Made by a program: the position numbers and the translations under genes. From Diphasiastrum complanatum (taxonomy: Eukaryota > Streptophyta > Lycopodiopsida > Lycopodiales > Lycopodiaceae), in the NCBI GenBank assembly GCA_029204225.1, contig CM055107.1:2912865-2976864 (forward strand): a stretch of DNA of 64,000 bases, written 5' to 3'. How positions within the stretch are numbered: position 1 is the stretch's first letter; every line of letters starts with the position of its first letter. The notes beneath the pieces are model-generated. The model saw only the letters and a list, made by a program, of their open reading frames with translations. It was not told where the DNA came from and made no database searches. Below are positions 51,958-63,720 of this stretch, piece after piece.

Positions 51958-54480
51958 TCATACAGTGCCATGTGGGCATATGGACACCATTACCGTGTTG
52001 AGAAGTTGACAACAAGCGACGTACATACGATTGTAGTATAATGGCCAACTTTCAACAAGAGAGTCGTTACATCTTCGATAAATGTCATTCTTTTGGTATT
52101 TTTCAAGTCCTTTGGAGTGAGAAGGGACTTGTAGACTCCTGTTAACCAAAATTGGTCGACCCAGTCTTGGAATCTTTGCGTCAATGGATCGCCGCTTGAT
52201 AGTATATGTACGCCATGGGTAATTGATCTTCATTATTTTTGGAGGCCAGTGCTTTATTTGGATTAAAAAATATGGGAGGGAGAAAGTTGTCCCATTTGAT
52301 CTCAATGCGCATCAAATATCCTAAGCCCCGGGCATAAGTGACGACCACGCGGACTGTTGGATCAGGATAATTGAAATATTTTTTGAAAAATGGATTAGAG
52401 CACTTTTGGCATCTACATCCATGCTCTGAAGGAATTCGTGGCCAATTGAAGTTATTGAGCATGATCTGGTCCAAGGGAGTTTCACGCTTTGCCCACTTGG
52501 ATCGTCTCATGCAGGGGAGGAAGTGCACATTAACCCTCAATTGTCGTGGACTCGTCACATATACCCTGATGGCCACAGGGTCTTGTTCGAAGAGTTGCTG
52601 GCGCCACTCTTGGTTGTGGTTGTAGCATTGGGAGAGCATTCAGCTCGTTTCCCTTGATGGTTTGGGTGGAAAAGGATATTTGCCAGTCGCCTCGTGAGGA
52701 CTCGTGGGGATGTTTGGCTAAGAATTCCTTTATCTTATCTCCCACGGACTTTGGTCGACGAAAGACTCGGTTGACAGATATGGATCTTGAGCCTTGAGAT
52801 GTGGAGGCCTGGTGCTCCCCTTGACTTTGGCTTGGATATGATTCTTGGCTCAGGTCTTGGACATTGACATCAGCTGCTACATCTAAGCCCTCATCGTGAA
52901 CTTCTAGCCCCTCTGCCTATTTTCCCTTGTCCTGGCTGGAGCTTGGCATGGCAGTATCTTTCATTGGTGGCGGTGGAATTACCATAGGGGCTGGTTGAGG
53001 CTGCTGCTCCATGTGCCTTTGGCATGCCTTCAAGGCATTTTTGCCTGTGCTAATTTCTGCATGGCCCCACGTCGATAATTGTCGAATTCGGCCTGGTAAA
53101 ATGTGTCTCTGTAAACCTTCACATGTTGCGTGAGAAGATCCACCTCGGCTTGGCTGAGTGGTCTGTTTGCAGGTGTCGATTTAGCTAGCCAGGCCATCTT
53201 TTCAGTCTGTAGGGATGTCACTTCCGCTCCCAAGCATAGATTTTTGATTTCTAACACTGAAATTTGTGCCTGGAGTGGAGTGAGACATTGTGTGAGCTAC
53301 TGTTGGATCTCCTGGACCTTTAGCTGAGTTTGAAAGGGCTGTGATGTACCCTTGGAGATCAACTTCATGCTTTTTGAGTTTCAGCACCTCTGATTTCTCT
53401 ACTTGCTCGTGTTGTTGGGCAATCAGCAGATTTTGCTGGAGTTGGCCGATTTCTGCTCTCAATTGAGTGTTGCTCGTGGCCATGTCCAATACTCGGCCGT
53501 CCAAAGTTGTCCTTGCTACTACTGCCTCATGGAGAAATGTGCCCATGATTTGGTAGGCCGTTGAAACGTCCGTAGGACCAGCCGGTATGGTGGTGCTAGT
53601 TGGGGCTTGGTGGGCTGTAGCCTAGACGATTTGCACTGTTTCATCGTCATCTTCGACTAGCTTTTTGGGTGTCAGGCTGTTAGGTGTGGTGGGGTTAGCA
53701 CAATCAGGCGATGTTGCATATGTTGTCTGCACAAATACGTCATCAGAGGCAACGGTTGGGTTGTCCTCGATAGCCTTCAAAGGTGAGGTGGGCAGTCTGA
53801 TAGAGGTGGTTTGGAGAGGTGTAAGAACAGATTGCTCAAATGAAGGGATGATAGGACCTTGTGGAGGATGGATGGAGAAGTGGGAGGTGAGGAGCCTTGT
53901 AGAGACGGCGAAAGGTTAATGAGGTTCATCCAAACAAGGGTGTCGTGAGAAAACTGTGAATAGAGGGGGTTGATATGGAGTAGTGAGATAGATGTGGATG
54001 AAAGAGAGATGGAAAACCGATGGTGATGGTAGAAATGGACGATGCGAGGGTGGTGGTTGAATGAGGGGGTATGGGAGCAATAGGAGTAGACGTGGTGGTG
54101 GTAGCAGTTGGTTGAGTGGAAGCGGAAGCAATGGTTGTGGAAGAAGCGGAAGTGGGTTGTGACGGTGCAGTGCATTGTCTGGTGGCAAGAGGGCTAGATG
54201 AAGATGAGACTGCACCACGCATGCGTTTGTTGGCAATTCTGTCAGTAACTGCTAGTTGGGTGGAGGTGGATGCAACAGAAGGAGGGTACAAGTTAGTGTG
54301 TGGAACAATGGCAGATAGAATGGTGGAGCGATTAAATCTGCGAACCTTCTCTTCAAGAAGTGCATAGGCAAAGTTATAGAGTAGTGGTCCTGTGGTGACG
54401 CAGTCGTGCATGTTAGGCTTGATAGCGATGGAGAGCTCATGCATTAGGAAGGTATGCCAGCCATATGGCACCACCGAGGG
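51958..54480 (-). pseudogene. Broken retroelement-like coding region of unknown identity
   Basis: Minus-strand frames share a consistent style. 54474-53926 starts VPYGWHTFLMHELSIAIKP and runs into a Ser/Thr/Pro/His-rich tail. 53546-53030 is a predicted coiled coil (LRAEIGQLQQNLLIAQQHEQVEKSE) with QAEVDLLTQHVKVYRDTFYQAEF. 52740-52180 has WRQQLFEQDPVAIRVYV, then CRCQKCSNPFFKKYFNYP (CxxC pair) and YARGLGYLMRIEIKWDNFLPP. 52184-51990 has QRFQDWVDQFWLTGVYKSLLTPKDL. Frames shift between blocks. The style recalls unclassified plant retroelement or plant-mobile-domain proteins, but I do not recognise a family. No RT or integrase is attached. Confidence 0.45.
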
Positions 54481-54699
54481 GATCGAGAATTCTATGGTGG
54501 GCTAGTGACAAGTTTGGTCGCAATCTAATAACTTTCAAAATTTGTTGGATTTTTCAGCAGAGCTTCGCTGAATGAAGTGCCAAATGACTCGAATTTCCCC
54601 CATATATAGCGGAAATTAGAGTGTGTATTAGGAGAAGTGCACTTTCCCCAACTCAGTTCCAACCAAAATTTTGTAGGGACCTTCGTCACAATATTCGAA

Positions 54700-54965
54700 G
54701 ACCTTAGTGAAGTCTGCGAAGGTTCAGAAGGTGATTTGACTACCCTGCGAAGGTTCAGCCTGTCTGCAAAGGTTCAACCCTCGCAGGAGGTGAACTCTCG
54801 CACAACTTGCTCCAGATATTGGATTTTGAAGATTTGACCTTGTAGGTAGGCTAATTTCACTGCTCGGATTCCATTTATGCCCTCTGTGAAGGTTGGTTTG
54901 CAGATCTTGATGCTCTGCGAAGGTTCCTTAGCTTCTGGTTCTATGAACCCTCGCAGACACTCAAT
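54700..54965. repeat. Dispersed TCTGCGAAGGTTC repeats
   Basis: About five copies of (T)CTGC(G/A)AAGGTTC and two of its partner (A)ACCCTCGCAG in opposite orientation lie within 260 bp, so the segment can form several short hairpins. Confidence 0.6.
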
Positions 54966-55559
54966 TTTGATGATTTTTCCAATAGTAACTCTCATAGAGA
55001 TTTTTACAGATGTATTTGAGTTAGATTTAGTGACTGACAAAGTCTCAAGAGTTGGTTCCCAAGGGATCTCAAAAAATCATGAAAAAAGTGCTCTTTTTTT
55101 GGTGAGATCTTGAGATTCTCTAATCCCTAACTCTTGCAGACTGGTATACCATTGCATCCAGGTCTCAGATCTGACTATGGGGAGTTGTCTGAAAATTTTG
55201 ATGGACATTTGGTAGCAGAACCATTAGTTTAAGTGACTTTTATCCCTATTTTGCTATTTTTTTTCGAGATCGTTGTCTCTGATTTGCAAGAATGGAGGCT
55301 GATTGATGTAGTTTGATGATTTGCTACCCCCTTGGATCCTATTTGGATCTAGATCTCACTTGGGTCTTGTTGGATCTCCCTTGATTTGTCCTGATCTTGC
55401 TGTATCTTGATGGATTCTCCTTGATTAGACTAGATCTCATCCAAATCTAGTTTGGTTTTATTGGATCTGGGTGGGATGACTTCTGATGAGGCTTGATCTG
55501 ATCATCGTATGCGTATTGTGTCATCCACATCATGGATCTGTTCACTGAGGTGGCCAATA
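54966..55559. other. Non-coding; TTGGATCT-type repeats
   Basis: 55330-55480 repeats short GGATCT/TGATCT words (CTTGGATC, TTGGATCTAGATCTC, TTGATTAGACTAGATC). No gene. Confidence 0.45.
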
Positions 55560-56030
55560 CTTGTGAAGTTAGCTACCATTGATGGGAGTGTCGAATGGCG
55601 TTCCATCTAACTGTTCAAGTTTCATAGCTCTATGGTTGAGGATCTCCTTTACTCGGAACGGGCCTTCACCTGTGAACTTCAACTTTCTCTTGATCGCCTT
55701 GGTTATATACATGAGAACCAGATCTCCTAATCGAAGATCCTTCTTGTGCAAACGACGATCATGCCATGTTTTGCGTGGCTTTTTCTCAGCCGCCAATGCA
55801 TGCACAACTAGCAAGTGCGTCTTGCAAAGTTTATGTAATGCTTCGTGGCACAATTGTAGAGATTTAGATTCATCAAGATGTTGTGTTGTGGCAATGAAGG
55901 TACCAAAAACTCCATTGGCATTACTGCATCTTGACCATAAACCAGTTGAAATGGCGTGTGATCAATGCTTCCCTTGTAAACTGTTCTGAATGCCCACAGA
56001 GCAGCATGTAACTTGTGCTCTCAATCAGAT
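55560..56030 (-). pseudogene. Ty3/gypsy integrase C-terminal fragment (Athila/Tat-like)
   Basis: The minus strand reads HKLHAALWAFRTVYKGSIDHTPFQLVYGQDAVMP (about 56020-55920). After a frameshift come WHDRRLHKKDLRLGDLVLMY, LKFTGEGPFRVKEILNHRAMKLEQLDGTPFDTPING (55770-55575). The GDLVL and GPF-VKE blocks without a chromodomain are typical of the Athila/Tat branch, unlike the chromoviruses elsewhere in the window. Confidence 0.82.
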
Positions 56031-56104
56031 GTGCTATAACCAAAACAAGAAATGCAGCAAAATGACACTTATTACTTATAAATATAGAGAAGAAACACAA
56101 ACAA

Positions 56105-56106
<2 letters not shown>

Positions 56107-56144
<38 letters not shown>
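56107..56144. repeat. (GA)n microsatellite with AGC/GAGGAG flank
   Basis: GA run, then 56145-56280 rich in GAGGAG and AGCAGC triplets. Confidence 0.9.
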
Positions 56145-56149
<5 letters not shown>

Positions 56150-56288
56150 CAGGCCCCAGGCGCTACAGGGATACCAGAGTAGGCAGGAGAGAAGGGAGGA
56201 GAGGCAGCAACGAGCAGCAGCAGCAGTAGCGAGGAGAGGCAGGAGCAGCGAGGAGAGGCAGCAGCAGCAACAACGAGGGAGGCCGGGG

Positions 56289-57101
56289 TGTGGAACAAGT
56301 ACAAAAAGGACCAAGAGTGGATTTTAATCTGATCCTCAAGAGGGATTGGTTGTTAGATTACTTGATCTATCAATCTACTTGAGATTAAGATCAATCTAGA
56401 TCAATTCTAGATACAAAATCCTAACAAGAACAATCATTAATTGAAGGTAGGTGTACTTTCTGGTTTTACACGTGTGAAACACTTTCTGAGTACAAACTCG
56501 AACCTGAAAATCAAGTACACATTGATAGCACCTCAAAACAATCAAAACAAATGTAGACAAATGAAGAGAATCACTCAAAATTGCTTCCAAAACCAAGATT
56601 CACATTGATTATGGCCATATAAGCCTCTATATATACACTTTTGGAGCTCGAGGTACTGATCATGCATCAGATCTCACATGTGTGAGGATGCCTTGTCATC
56701 ATCATGCAATTTGACACTTGGATCAAAACTTTCCATTTTGGGCATTTTTGGTCTATTTTCCTACTATATGGAGATCTTCATGGAAGTTCTAGAAGCAAAA
56801 ACTCACCTACTTCACCTATTTCCACACACGTGAGCTGTCCTCTACACATGGGATGTGACACCTATTCAAAATATTTGGCTCATGCAATCATTAGATTGCT
56901 GCCATGTGTCATATATTTAGAAAACTAGTTTTTGGCCATTTTAGTCAATAGAAATTGAATTGAATCATATGTACAACATATATGATTATGGTACATGAAA
57001 AGTACACTAGTTTCACACATGGGAACAGGCTCCACACATGTGTGTCTATCCTATATACAAGATTTTTGGCCTCTACCAAGCTTATTTTTGCATTTTTCAC
57101 A
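56289..57101 (-). repeat. 3' LTR of copia element
   Basis: About 813 bp. The right end TTTTTCACA is followed by CTCCTCAAAA, complement of the PPT TTTTGAGGAG. Same family as 472-1312 (shared AAAAAGGACCAAGA block, CACACATGGGAAC...CCACACATGTG block near the right end). Confidence 0.8.
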
Positions 57102-60100
57102 CTCCTCAAAAATCTAGCTTGGTAAATCTAGCATAGATCTATCTATAACTCCAAGAGCCAATCTTAATTTTATAAATGGATCTTTAGGCAATGCCTTGGT
57201 GAGTATATCAGCAATGCAATCTGATGATGAAATATGAATAAGCTTGATCTCCTTTGCTTGCACTTTCTCCCTCACGAAATGATGTGCAATCTCGATGTGC
57301 TTTGTTCGAGCATGGAAGACTGGATTGTTTGCAAGTTGTTGAGCTGCTTGATTATCACAATGTATGCATGGAATGTCTTCATCCTTGATCACATGTAGCT
57401 CCTCCAAAAGCCTTTTAAGCCAAAGAACCTCCTTTGTTGTTGTTGTCATAGCTTTATATTCGGATTCCGTTGATGAAAGAGAGATGATATCTTGCTTTTT
57501 GGAAAGCCAAGATATAGCTCCTCCACATAAGAATGTATCAAATGCACTTATGGATCTTCTATCCATCTTGTCACTTGCAAAACTTGAGTATGAATATGCT
57601 CTCAAACAAATATTAGTCCTTTCATAAACTCTGCCAAAGTCTTTTGTAGCCGAGATGTACCGTAACACCCATTTTGCTCCTTTCCAATGACATATTAATG
57701 GACTTTGCATGTATTGACTCAACTTGCCAACACAAAAACTAAGATCTGGTCTAGTGATGGTTAAGTATATCAAGGAACCAATAAGCATTCTATAGGTAGT
57801 TATGTCCTCAAAGGATGCTTCGTCACTTTCCTTAGAAACTTTGACACTTAGTTCCATAGGAGTTTCAACTCCTTTACAATCAATCATGCCAAATCTTGCT
57901 AAGATTGATCTAGCATACTTTGATTGACATGTGAAGGTAAAATCGTTACTTCTAGTGACTTCTATTCCAAGTATAACTTTAAGAAGTCTTAGATCTACCA
58001 TCTTAAATTCACTAGACAAGGAAACTTTTACATTCTTGATGCCATCTAGATCATTTCTTGTGAGTATAATGTCATCAACATATAAAACTAAGATAATGAT
58101 CTTTCCATCATTACATTTGTAGTACAATAATGGTTTATAAGAACTTACAGCAAATCCAATGGAAATAAGATAGGAATGCAACTTAGAGTATCATGCTCTT
58201 GGTGCTTGCTTGAGTCCATAAAGACTCTTCTTCAAGAGACACACCTTGTCTTCTTCTCCATCTTTGATGAAGCCCTCGGGTTGGCACATGTAGATTTCAT
58301 CTTCCAAGAATCCATTCAAGAAAGCATTTGTCACATCAAGTTGGAAGAGCTCTTTTTTGAAAGAAGTTGCAAGACATATGATTAATCTAATGGTCACAAG
58401 CTTTGCAATAGGTGCAAAGGTTTTATCATAATCTATGCCTTTGACTTGCAAAAAACCTTTTGCTACAAGTCTAGCTTTGTACTTATGAATGGAACCATCT
58501 TGATTATATTTCAATCTATATATCCATTTACAGGTAAGAGGCTTCTTTCCATAAGGTAAATCAACAAGTTTCCAAGTTTGATTTTCCATTAATGCATCAA
58601 ACTCTACTTTTATAGCTTTCCTCCAGTATTGAGACTTATTTGCTTCCTCAAAACTAGTTGGTTCTTCAAGCATAGTAGTCAAGAAAGTATAAGAGTTGAA
58701 TAGTTGAGAATCTTCCCTTTGCTCCCCTTTGTCACTATAAGTGAGCCTTGATGGCTCAATCCTTGTCCTTGTTGATCTTCTTGGCACCCTTGGACTTGGA
58801 GTAGGTTCCACTTGGTCTTCATGTTCATGAAGCTCCTCCTCGGCCATAACATGATCCTTGACAAGTTGAGTGTTGTTGGAAGTCACCTTTCCTTTGGCTT
58901 GGAGAGATTCATCAAAAAGTACATATGTACTAGCAACAACTTTTTTTGTAATAGGATCATATATCCTATAAGCTTTCTTACTTTCACTATAATCAACAAA
59001 GATGCCTTTGAAAGAAGTGGCATCTTCCTTTTTCCTTGTTTCTAAAGGAATATGTACATGACAAGTACATCCAAAAACTTTCAAATCACTAAGATTTGGC
59101 TTTTTGCCAAACAATACTTCATAAGGTGTAAGTCCTTTAATGGCACTATTAGTCATTCTATTATTTTACAGTTTGCACATAAAATAGCTTCTCCCCAAAA
59201 TGAGAAAGAGGTGCATCTAATCTCATAGCTTTAGCACACTCACTTAGTGTCCTATTCTTTCTCTCAGTTGCTCCATTTTGTTGTGGAGCATATGTACAAG
59301 TAAACTCTCTCTTTATGCCATTAGTTTCACAAAACTCCTTCATCCTATTGGAGATGTACTCCCCTCCATTATCACTTCTTAATACTTTCAAGCTAGTATT
59401 AAGTTGCTTTTCCACAAGGGTTTTGAACTTTACAAAGGACTCAAAAACTTCACTTTTCTTAGACAAGAGATAAACCCAAGAGTATCTTGTTTTATCATCA
59501 ATTAAAGTGACATACATAAGAGCTCCACCATTTGTTTCATGTGAAAATGAATGAACATCCGAGTGTATAAGGTCAAGAGGAGAGTTAGATCTTATCAAAG
59601 ATCTCTTGAAAGGAAGCTTATGAGATTTGGAGAGTCCACAAGCTTCACAAAGCTTGCCACACTTGGATATGGTTTTGGGAAGTCCTCTTGATAGCTCCTT
59701 TGTCACCATGGTCTCCATAGCTTTGTAGTTAGGATGGCCTAACCTTTTGTGCCATAATTCCACTTGAGTGAGCTCCTCCCTTGCCATGTTCACACTTCCA
59801 ACAATCACATTAGCATCCTATTTGAATAACCTCCCTTGCTTGAAACCACTAGCAATACATTTTTCATCTTTCAAGATAGAACATGCTCCATGCTTGAAAT
59901 GTACATCTAATCCACTATCCATAAGTTGTCCTACACTCAACAAGTTCTTTGTAATTGAAGGTACATAAAGAACATTGTCTAGATCTACTTTTTTAGATGA
60001 TCCTAGACATTAAGGAATGGATCCAACACCTACAATCTCACATTCTTGATCACTTGCAGTGAAGATAAATCTCTTAGAACTATTGTAAGAAAGTAGATTA

Positions 60101-60780
60101 GAAAAGTGGTTTTTTGGTGAGTCATGTGAGAGCTTGCCCCACTATCAATCCACCAAGTGTCTTGATTAGATGTTTGTGGCGAGGATACCATCAAAGATAG
60201 ATTGCCTTCTTCCTCCTCCTCAAGCACAAGATTGCCCTGATTGTCCTTCTCTTGGGCATTCTTCTTCTTGTAGCACTCAGATGCAAAATGTCTCTTTTTT
60301 CCACAAAAGAAACACTTTAGCTTCTTCTTGTCCTTCTTGCTCTTGCCTTTGGAACTTGATGCTCCATCTTTGTTCTCCATCTCCATGTCTCGAGTCTTCT
60401 TGGATGGAAACTTCTTCTTCTTGCCTTTCAAAGAAAAGTTAGCTTTTTCATCACCATCATTCAAAGATAAGGAACTCATCCTACATTTGATATGAAGCAA
60501 TCTACTCTCCTCACTAACAAGCACACTTTGAAGTTTTTCAATACTAGGAAGTGAATCTTGAATAGCAAAGGTTTGAACAAGATTGGAATAATCATCTCCT
60601 AATCCATTCAAAATGATTTGAACTAATTCATCATCTTTGATTTTATCATCTATAGAAGACAACTCCTTATTCAAAGATTTGATCCTAAAGACATAATTTT
60701 GGGCACTTTCACTACTTTCTTTCAAGCTTTGAAGGATTTGATTCCTAAGCATGAGTATCCTTGAAGTGTTCTTGGATCCA
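57102..60780 (-). pseudogene. Ty1/copia gag-pol, 5' truncated
   Basis: From right to left: gag mid-part (ESAQNYVFRIKSLNKELSS, VQIILNGLGDDYSNL, about 60700-60580), knuckle CFFCGKKRHFASEC (about 60320-60280), and protease WWIDSGASSHMTH (about 60150). Next: GAG-pre-integrase ELWHKRLGHPNYK and integrase core HSDVHSFS, LIDDKTRYSWVYLL, RSDNGGEYIS, YAPQQNGATERKNRT (59760-59230). Then LTPYEVLFGKKPNLSDLKVFGC (59130-59070), RT KARLVAKGFLQVKGIDYDKTFAPIAK and QLDVTNAFLNG, YVDDIIL (58070), and RNase H SLSSTESEYKAM, HCDNQAA, ADILTKALP (57480-57180). Breaks: TGA for the Trp of RAW at about 58188, two small shifts at 59155-59200, and a TAG near 59820. The gag N-terminus, PBS and 5' LTR are missing beyond 60780. 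Confidence 0.9.
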
Positions 60781-61280
60781 TAAAGTTGTCAATGACAACT
60801 AGCCAAAATTTTGGGTGGCAGCCAATGATCGTACAAATATGCTGTGGATTTAGGTGGCCGCCGACAATCTGGGTGATGACCGATGATTTGGATGGTGGCC
60901 GATCTCGCACATCTCGCATCTTGAATATGTAACATATCTCACACATCTCGGCCATAGTAGGGGTCAAAATTTAACCATGTTCAACAATAGCACAAGGAGT
61001 ATCCTAATAAAAAGTTGACGGGCGGTAGGCAATCTGTGTTTGCAAATGTCTGTTAATGGATGGCAAAAAGAAAATTTTCGACCTTGGATCAAATCGGATC
61101 GAGGCGGAAATTATTCGGACGTGTTTGACCCTGGATCGGGTCGAATCGAGTCTGATAAATCCAACCCATGTGCATATTTTCACCCCAGTATAAATTTTTG
61201 ACCCTTTGTATATTTTTCGATACTATGTTACTTTTCGACCCAGTGTATAAAATTCGACCAACTGTAAAATTCGATATTGT
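60781..61280. other. Non-coding junction sequence
   Basis: GATCGGATCGAGGCGG-like words and TTTTTCGACCC words are seen. No gene. This sequence replaces the copia 5' end, so a deletion or rearrangement breakpoint lies at about 60780. Confidence 0.45.
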
Positions 61281-61935
61281 CGGTCAGAAATCCGAGTCTT
61301 TGAAAAAATTCGAGTCTTCAGAAAAATTTGATCCTTTGAATCTTCCGAAAAATTTGAGCCTTTGAAAAAATTCTGAGTTGGCAGTACAAAGGGCCAAAAA
61401 TATACAAATGGTCGGATTGTACTCTGGGTCGGAAAAATTCCAAAGAGTCATAATAAATTCGCCTCGATCCGATCTGATCCAAGGTCGAAAAATCCTTCTT
61501 TGCCAAGCTCAACGTTGCGTCGAAAAAATTTGAGTCTTTAGAAAAATTCGATCCTTTGAAAAAATTCGAGTCTTTGGAAAAATTTGATCCTTTGGAAAAA
61601 TTCGAGTCTTTGGAAAAATTTGAGCCTTTGGAAAAATTTGAGTCTTTAGAAAAATTCGATCCTTTGAAAAAATTTGAGTCTTTGGAGGAAAAATTCGAGT
61701 ATTTGGAAAAATTCAAGTCTTTGGAAAAATTCGAGTCCTCGGAAAAATTCTGAGTTGACAGTACAAAGGGTCAAAAATATACAAAGGGTTGGATTTTACT
61801 CTAGATCGGAAAATATACAAAGGGTCGGAATAAATCTGTCTCAATCCGATCTGATCCAGGGTCAAAAAATCCTTCTTTGCCAAGGTCAACGTTGGGTCGA
61901 AAAAGTTCGATCCTTTGAAAAAATTCGAGGCTGAT
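61281..61935. repeat. 18-bp minisatellite in a larger duplicated block
   Basis: Units of the form AAATTCGAGTCTTTGGAA/AAATTTGATCCTTTGGAA repeat about four times at 61295-61365 and about a dozen times at 61525-61745. Each array is followed by the same flank (ATTCTGAGTTGRCAGTACAA, then AAAATATACAAAKGGT..., then TCCTTCTTTGCCAAG), so flank plus array was itself duplicated. The (EKFESL)n reading frame is a by-product. Confidence 0.85.
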
Positions 61936-62184
61936 TGTGGATTGTTTTCTCATATATATCTATGTTGAATGTATGTAATACTATGTGTAGAGTGTGTGTA
62001 TATGTGTGTGTATGGCTATGCATAGTTGTGTATGTAGTGTGTGTATGTCTATGTGTAATCAACGTTGATTGAATGTGTGCGCGAAGAACACTATTTTCAT
62101 TGTTCTTCGGACTTGAATATCTTCTTTACATGAAGCAGTTGCGGTCCTTGTCAGTTTTGACCAGTATATGTGTGTAGATGTTTT

Positions 62185-62189
<5 letters not shown>

Positions 62190-62278
<89 letters not shown>
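62190..62278. repeat. (GA)n microsatellite, 89 bp
   Basis: Uninterrupted GA, heading the first unit of the tandem array that follows. Confidence 0.95.
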
Positions 62279-62282
<4 letters not shown>

Positions 62283-62924
62283 GGCTCAAAAGTTGCACAT
62301 GCAAGCCACATAGGCTTGCCACATGTAAAACCATGTAGGTTTGGGACTTGCCAAGTAGGACTACCATAGGCTTGTGTAGCAGACCACATAGACATGTCAT
62401 AGGTCTGCTATTTACTAAGCTTGTCATAGGCTGCCATGTGGCAAGCATGTAGGCCTACCCCATGGCAATTCATGCAAGCTTGGGGTTTGCCACGTGGCAA
62501 ACCACGTAGTTCTAACATAGGCTTGTCTGGCAAGCCAACCATTCTCTGCCACATAGGCCTAAATGGACATAGAGAGAGAGAGAGAGAGAATTGGGACTCA
62601 AAAGTTGCCACATGGCAAGCCACATAGGCATGCCTCGTGGAAAACCATGTAGGCTTGGGATTGGCCATGTGGCAAGCCACGTAGGCCTACCATAGGCTTG
62701 TGTGGATTGCCACATGGCCTACCATAGGCCTGTGTAGTAGGCCACATAGGCCTACTATCTACCAAGCCTATAATAGGTTGCCACATGGCAAGCCACGTAG
62801 GTCTGCCACATGGCAAATTATGCAAGCTTGGGGTTTGCCACATGGCCACATGGCAAGCCATGTAGGCCTACCATAGGCTTGTGCGGCAAGCCAACTGAGC
62901 TCTATCATGTAGGCCTGATTGGAC

Positions 62925-62969
<45 letters not shown>

Positions 62970-63305
62970 TGGGCTCGAAAGCTGACATGTGGCAAGCCAT
63001 GTAGGTGTACCATAGGCTTGCATGGCAAACCACATAGGCATGGCATAGGCCTCATGCCTGCCATGCAAGCATGTTGCAGATGCCACATAGGCTTACCATA
63101 GGCCTGTGTGGCAAGCCAACCAGGCTTTGCCACATAGGCTTGAATAGACCTAGAAAGAGAAATAGGTGGGGCTCGCAAGCTACCACATGGCAAGCCAAGT
63201 AGGCCTGCCAAGTGGAAAACCTTGTAGGGTTGGTACTTCCCATATCATAAGCCACGTAGAACTACCATAGGCTTGTGTAGCAAGCCACATAGGCATGTCA
63301 TAGAT
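62279..63305. repeat. Diverged tandem array of CATG-rich units, each headed by GA
   Basis: Four units begin with a GA run followed by GGGCTC(A/G)AAAGTTGCCACATGGCAAGCCA-like text, at about 62279, 62590, 62966 and 63158. Within units, GCCACATGGCAAGCC, CATGTAGGC and ACCATAGGCTTGTGTGGC alternate many times. Spacing varies (about 311, 376 and 192 bp). Confidence 0.8.
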
Positions 63306-63394
63306 CTACTGTGTTGGTAAAGGAGAGAAAAAAGGACTCTAGACTCTATATTTCATACAATATATCTCATCCACAAAAAGTTTGTTATATGGAG

Positions 63395-63433
<39 letters not shown>

Positions 63434-63522
63434 CGCGCGCACAAGTGCACACACACACACGCATTCGTTGTGTCGGGGGTCACACACACACAACGAACAC
63501 GCACTCACGCACACACACATAG

Positions 63523-63576
<54 letters not shown>

Positions 63577-63720
63577 GCATGTGCGCGCGCACGCACTCGC
63601 CCGTGCGTGCGTGCGCACACACACACTCACTCACTACCAAACTCACTCACACGTGCGTGCGTGTGTGCGTGTCTGTGTGCACGCACATGTGTTCCAAATC
63701 CCCCCCCCCCCCCCTATTTT
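63395..63720. repeat. Alternating GT/GC/CA tracts and poly-C
   Basis: GT run 63398-63429 into GCGCGCGC, CA runs 63448-63460, 63482-63580, GCGCGCGCACGC, more CA/GT mixtures to 63690, then an uninterrupted run of about 18 C near 63700. Alternating purine-pyrimidine DNA can adopt Z-form. Confidence 0.9.

Noticed and set aside
61318-61753. (EKFESL)n or (NFSKDS)n repeat protein
   Set aside because: Both strands are open because the 18-bp unit is a multiple of three; no flanking coding sequence or start context.
61281-63305. CRISPR-like array
   Set aside because: Repeats are contiguous tandem units without unique spacers, and the DNA is plant nuclear.
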